A DNA stretch of 7,792 bases, taken from positions 1-7,792 of the forward strand of contig CAILWD010000427.1 in the NCBI GenBank assembly GCA_903837815.1, read 5' to 3'. The translations under genes were made by a program, and so were the position numbers. Shown piece after piece: positions 5,193 to 7,792 of the stretch (positions are counted from its first letter, which is position 1; each line of letters opens with the position of its first letter). Under the pieces are notes generated by a model. It saw only the letters and a program-made list of their open reading frames with translations, did not search any database and had not been told where the DNA came from. Source of the stretch: an uncultured Chloroflexota bacterium (GTDB lineage: Bacteria > Chloroflexota > Anaerolineae > Anaerolineales > Villigracilaceae).

Positions 5193-7238
5193 ATGACCTC
5201 CCGTTACAACATTCTATTCCAACCGATCCAGATCGGACCCGTGACCGCGCCCAACCGTTTCTATCAAGTGCCGCACTGCAACGGCTTCGGGTGGAGAATG
5301 CCCCAGGGTCACGCCGCCATGCGCGGGATGAAAGCCGAAGGCGGCTGGGGCGTGGTACACACCGAAGAGGTGGAAATCCATCACACCAGCGACCTTTCCC
5401 CATATTTCGAGGGACGACTCTGGAACGATGACGACATCCCCGCCCTGCAAGTGATGACCGAAGCCGTCCACAAGCATGGGGCGCTGGCAGGGATTGAACT
5501 CGCGTACAACGGACACGACGCCGCCAACCTGTACTCTCGCGCCGCGCCGTTTGATTTGCGCTCGCGCGGAATCGTCGGCGGTAGCGGATACGAACCCGGT
5601 CAATCCCGCACCGCCAGCAGGGACGACATCAAACAAATCCGCAAGTGGCATCGCAATGCCGCCATCCGCGCCAAGCGGGCAGGCTTCGACATCATCACCT
5701 GCTACGCGGGACACAACCTCTCGCTTGCTTTTCATTTCCTCTCGAAAGAAAATGACCGTGCCGACGAGTACGGCGGCTCGCTCGAAAACCGTGTGCGCTT
5801 TTTGCGTGAAATCATCGAAGACACCAAAGAAGCCGTCGGCGATACCTGCGGAGTCGCGCTGCGCTTTGCGGTGGACGAACTTATCGGCAGCGCGGGCATG
5901 GAATCCACTGGCGAGGCGCGGGACATCGTTGGAACGCTCGCCGAACTGCCCGACCTGTGGGACGTGAATGTCAGCAACTGGTCGAACGACTCGACCACCT
6001 CGCGTTTTGAAAAAGAAGGCAATCAGGAAAAATATATTTCCTTCGTCAAAAAACTCACCACCAAACCCGTCGTCGGCGTGGGACGCTACACCTCGCCCGA
6101 TTCGATGGTCTCCGCCATCCAGCGCGGAATCATGGACATGATTGGCTCGGCGCGCCCCAGCATCGCCGACCCGTTCCTGCCGAACAAAATCAAAGAGGAT
6201 CGCATCGAAGACATTCGCGAGTGCATCGGCTGCAACATCTGCGTCACCGGCGACACGCGCTACGTCCCGATCCGCTGCACGCAGAATCCAACCATGGGCG
6301 AGGAATGGCGGCGCGGCTGGCATCCTGAAATCATCGCGCCGAAAAAATCCGAAGATGAAATCCTCATCGTCGGTGCGGGTCCCGCAGGCTTGGAAGCGGC
6401 GCGGGCGCTCGGTCAGCGTGGCTACCATGTCATCCTCACCGAAGCCAAACGCGAAGCGGGCGGACGCGTGGCGCTCGAATCCGCCCTGCCCAACCTCATC
6501 GAATGGCGGCGGGTGATGGACTGGCGTCTGACGCAAATCAACAAAATCGAAAACGTCTATTTCTACCCCTCCAGCCCGATGACTGCCAAAGACATCCTCG
6601 AAGCGGGCGCGCCGCACGTCCTGCTTGCCACGGGCGCAACCTGGCGACGCGACGGCGTGGGACGCTACCTATCCCAACCCATCCCCGGCGTTGCCAAAAT
6701 TTTCACCCCCGACGATTTGATGAACGGAAAATTGCCCACTGGTAAAGTCCTCATCTACGACGACGACCACTACTATATGGGCAGCGTGCTCGCCGAACTA
6801 CTTGTCGAGAATGGATGCGAAGTGACCTTGGTCACGCCCGCGCCTTCCATCTCGTATTGGACTCAATTTACGCTGGAACAGAATCGCATCCACAAGCGAC
6901 TCCAATCCTTGAACGTGACCCTGCTCCCAAGCCATTTCGTCGCTTCGCTCCACACGACGACTGCCACTGTTACGAACGTCCAAACAGCCACCGAAAGTGT
7001 TTTGCCTTGCGACGCCGTCGTCCTCATCACCGACAGACTCCCCAACGACGCACTCTACCACGAGTTGAAGCCCGCGCTGGACGAAGGCAAGCTCAAGTCT
7101 CTGCGACTCATCGGCGACGCCGAAGCGCCCAACATCATCGCCCAAGCCATCTTCAGCGGTCACCTCGCCGCCCAGGAATTCGACGAAGTTATCGACCCCG
7201 ACGCGACGCCGTTCAAGGTCGAGCGGGTTATTCTGTAA
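5193..7238 (+). CDS. Iron-sulfur flavoprotein amine dehydrogenase (TMADH/DMADH/HADH family)
   Basis: A 681-residue protein that aligns by eye along its length with trimethylamine dehydrogenase. Residues 1-340 are an Old-Yellow-Enzyme-type barrel; RFYQVPHC ends in Cys29, equivalent to the Cys that binds 6-S-cysteinyl FMN. Y171 and H174 match the active-site Tyr and His. A 4Fe-4S cluster is bound by C344, C347, C350 and C362 (CIGCNIC then C). An ADP/FAD-type fold starts at VGAGPAG (393-399), and a second dinucleotide-like fold lies at about 510-545. The family oxidatively removes N-alkyl groups or amines and passes electrons to ETF in the cytosol. The substrate pocket differs: Tyr60 becomes E59 and Trp355 becomes D354, while W263 and D266 are kept, so trimethylamine is unlikely to be the substrate. 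It lacks the C-terminal tail of the roughly 730-residue enzyme. It appears to be a single-gene unit, with no ETF or amine-transport genes in view. Confidence 0.93.
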   Translation: MTSRYNILFQPIQIGPVTAPNRFYQVPHCNGFGWRMPQGHAAMRGMKAEGGWGVVHTEEVEIHHTSDLSPYFEGRLWNDDDIPALQVMTEAVHKHGALAGIELAYNGHDAANLYSRAAPFDLRSRGIVGGSGYEPGQSRTASRDDIKQIRKWHRNAAIRAKRAGFDIITCYAGHNLSLAFHFLSKENDRADEYGGSLENRVRFLREIIEDTKEAVGDTCGVALRFAVDELIGSAGMESTGEARDIVGTLAELPDLWDVNVSNWSNDSTTSRFEKEGNQEKYISFVKKLTTKPVVGVGRYTSPDSMVSAIQRGIMDMIGSARPSIADPFLPNKIKEDRIEDIRECIGCNICVTGDTRYVPIRCTQNPTMGEEWRRGWHPEIIAPKKSEDEILIVGAGPAGLEAARALGQRGYHVILTEAKREAGGRVALESALPNLIEWRRVMDWRLTQINKIENVYFYPSSPMTAKDILEAGAPHVLLATGATWRRDGVGRYLSQPIPGVAKIFTPDDLMNGKLPTGKVLIYDDDHYYMGSVLAELLVENGCEVTLVTPAPSISYWTQFTLEQNRIHKRLQSLNVTLLPSHFVASLHTTTATVTNVQTATESVLPCDAVVLITDRLPNDALYHELKPALDEGKLKSLRLIGDAEAPNIIAQAIFSGHLAAQEFDEVIDPDATPFKVERVIL

Positions 7239-7242
7239 AACG

Positions 7243-7275
7243 AGCTGACAGTCACCTTGAAGGTGACTGTCAGCT
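7243..7275. terminator. Perfect 16-bp palindrome after the dehydrogenase gene
   Basis: AGCTGACAGTCACCTT (7243-7258) and AAGGTGACTGTCAGCT (7260-7275) are exact reverse complements around a single G. The RNA hairpin would be very stable. It starts five bases after the stop and ends 20 bases before the next start. No T run follows on the plus strand, so termination would be atypical; RNA protection, a protein-binding site or a mobile palindromic repeat are alternatives. Confidence 0.6.
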
Positions 7276-7295
7276 TAAACTCAAGGCTGGCATAA

Positions 7296-7792
7296 ATGAT
7301 ATTTCTCCCCATTCCCTATTTCCTATTCCCTATCCTCGGCTACCTCTTCGGCTCGCTGACCTTCTCCATCTGGATCACCCGCTTCGTCAAAGGCGTGGAC
7401 GTGCGCGACGCAGGCTCAGGTCACGCCACCACCACCAACACCATCCGTCAGGCAGGGTTCGGCTGGGGTGCGCTGGTTTTGATTCTGGATATTGCAAAGG
7501 GATTTATTCCAACCTGGCTCGCAGTCAGTCAAAATGCCCCAACCTACATCATCGCGTTGACTGCCGCCTTTGCGGTAGTTGGTCACTGCTGGCCGGTCTT
7601 TGCTCAATTGCGTGGCGGCATGGGACTGGCAACCGCAGGCGGCGCATTCCTTGCGATCAACCCGCTGGCTTTCGTCATCAGCCTCGGCTTGCTCGTCCTA
7701 CTTGTGTTGACCGTCCGCCACTCGGCGCGGGCAAGCGTCTTCACGGGGATTCTCATTGCGCCCGTCTTTTGGCTCTTCCACCTCCGCGATGC
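7296..7792 (+). CDS. PlsY-like glycerol-3-phosphate acyltransferase, 3' end missing
   Basis: The frame runs open from ATG at 7296 past the window end, giving 165 residues of a protein usually near 200. It has the PlsY layout: membrane helices joined by loops with conserved motifs. GYLFGS (15-20) matches the first motif, and DVRDAGSGHATTTNTIRQAG (35-54) the loop normally read as GSGNxGATNVxR. LDIAKG (64-69) matches the Lys-Gly motif, and GHCWPVFAQLRGGMGLAT (96-113) the usual GHxxPxFxxFxGGKGVAT loop. PlsY transfers an acyl group from acyl-phosphate to glycerol-3-phosphate in the inner membrane, the first step of phospholipid synthesis. Several normally invariant residues differ here (N to H, GA to TT, K to M), so this may be a divergent paralogue with another acceptor. 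AAGG at 7283-7286 is a plausible ribosome-binding site. Confidence 0.85.
   Translation, partial: MIFLPIPYFLFPILGYLFGSLTFSIWITRFVKGVDVRDAGSGHATTTNTIRQAGFGWGALVLILDIAKGFIPTWLAVSQNAPTYIIALTAAFAVVGHCWPVFAQLRGGMGLATAGGAFLAINPLAFVISLGLLVLLVLTVRHSARASVFTGILIAPVFWLFHLRD

Noticed and set aside
5214..6617. A 467-codon open frame on the minus strand
   Set aside because: It lies wholly opposite the well-supported dehydrogenase gene, has no recognisable domain, and its His/Arg/Asp-rich content is typical of an antisense shadow in GC-rich coding DNA.
5193..7238. Naming the dehydrogenase tmd (trimethylamine dehydrogenase)
   Set aside because: Two of three aromatic-bowl residues are replaced by acidic residues, so the substrate is uncertain.

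Overview
The window looks like chromosomal DNA from a member of the Chloroflexota, most likely class Anaerolineae. That placement is an inference from protein style: a Crp-type regulator paired with a metallo-beta-lactamase (MBL) fold hydrolase, an Arabinose_bd-type AraC regulator, a divergent PlsY-like acyltransferase, and many short palindromic repeats between fairly GC-rich genes. No rRNA, tRNA, CRISPR array or intact transposase is visible.

Layout: (1) 1-1585, plus strand: the 3' part of an MBL-fold hydrolase, overlapping by ATGA a Crp/Fnr-family cyclic-nucleotide-type regulator, closed by a good intrinsic terminator. (2) 1594-1669: an inverted pair of a short repeat. (3) 1713-2747, minus strand: an AraC-family regulator. 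(4) 2748-2890: a divergent control region with a possible CRP-like operator and core-promoter elements. (5) 2891-4826, plus strand: a likely operon of a multi-pass membrane protein (DUF4386-like), a flavodoxin-fold protein, and a DUF457-like membrane protein whose 3' end looks damaged, with an A8 tract carrying a perfectly phased -1 slippery heptamer and a repeat-derived tail. (6) 4827-5192: about 370 bases without a convincing gene, AT-richer than its surroundings, holding a dispersed-repeat remnant, minus-strand hairpins and a weak terminator. (7) 5193-7238: a large iron-sulfur flavoprotein of the trimethylamine/dimethylamine/histamine dehydrogenase family. (8) 7243-7275: a perfect 16-bp palindrome. 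(9) 7296 to the window end: a PlsY-like glycerol-3-phosphate acyltransferase, cut by the window edge.

How the parts may work together: the MBL protein and the Crp-like regulator are translationally coupled and may share a signalling role. The AraC regulator probably controls the divergent membrane/flavodoxin operon. The amine dehydrogenase would feed electrons from an amine, through 6-S-cysteinyl FMN and a 4Fe-4S cluster, to an acceptor such as ETF that is not encoded here. Its substrate pocket differs from that of true trimethylamine dehydrogenase.

No clearly new multi-gene system is demonstrated. The most interesting points are the altered amine pocket, the frame-disrupted membrane gene with its slippery site, the unexplained 4827-5150 stretch, and the set of compact palindromes at gene junctions, one of which has been absorbed into a protein C-terminus.
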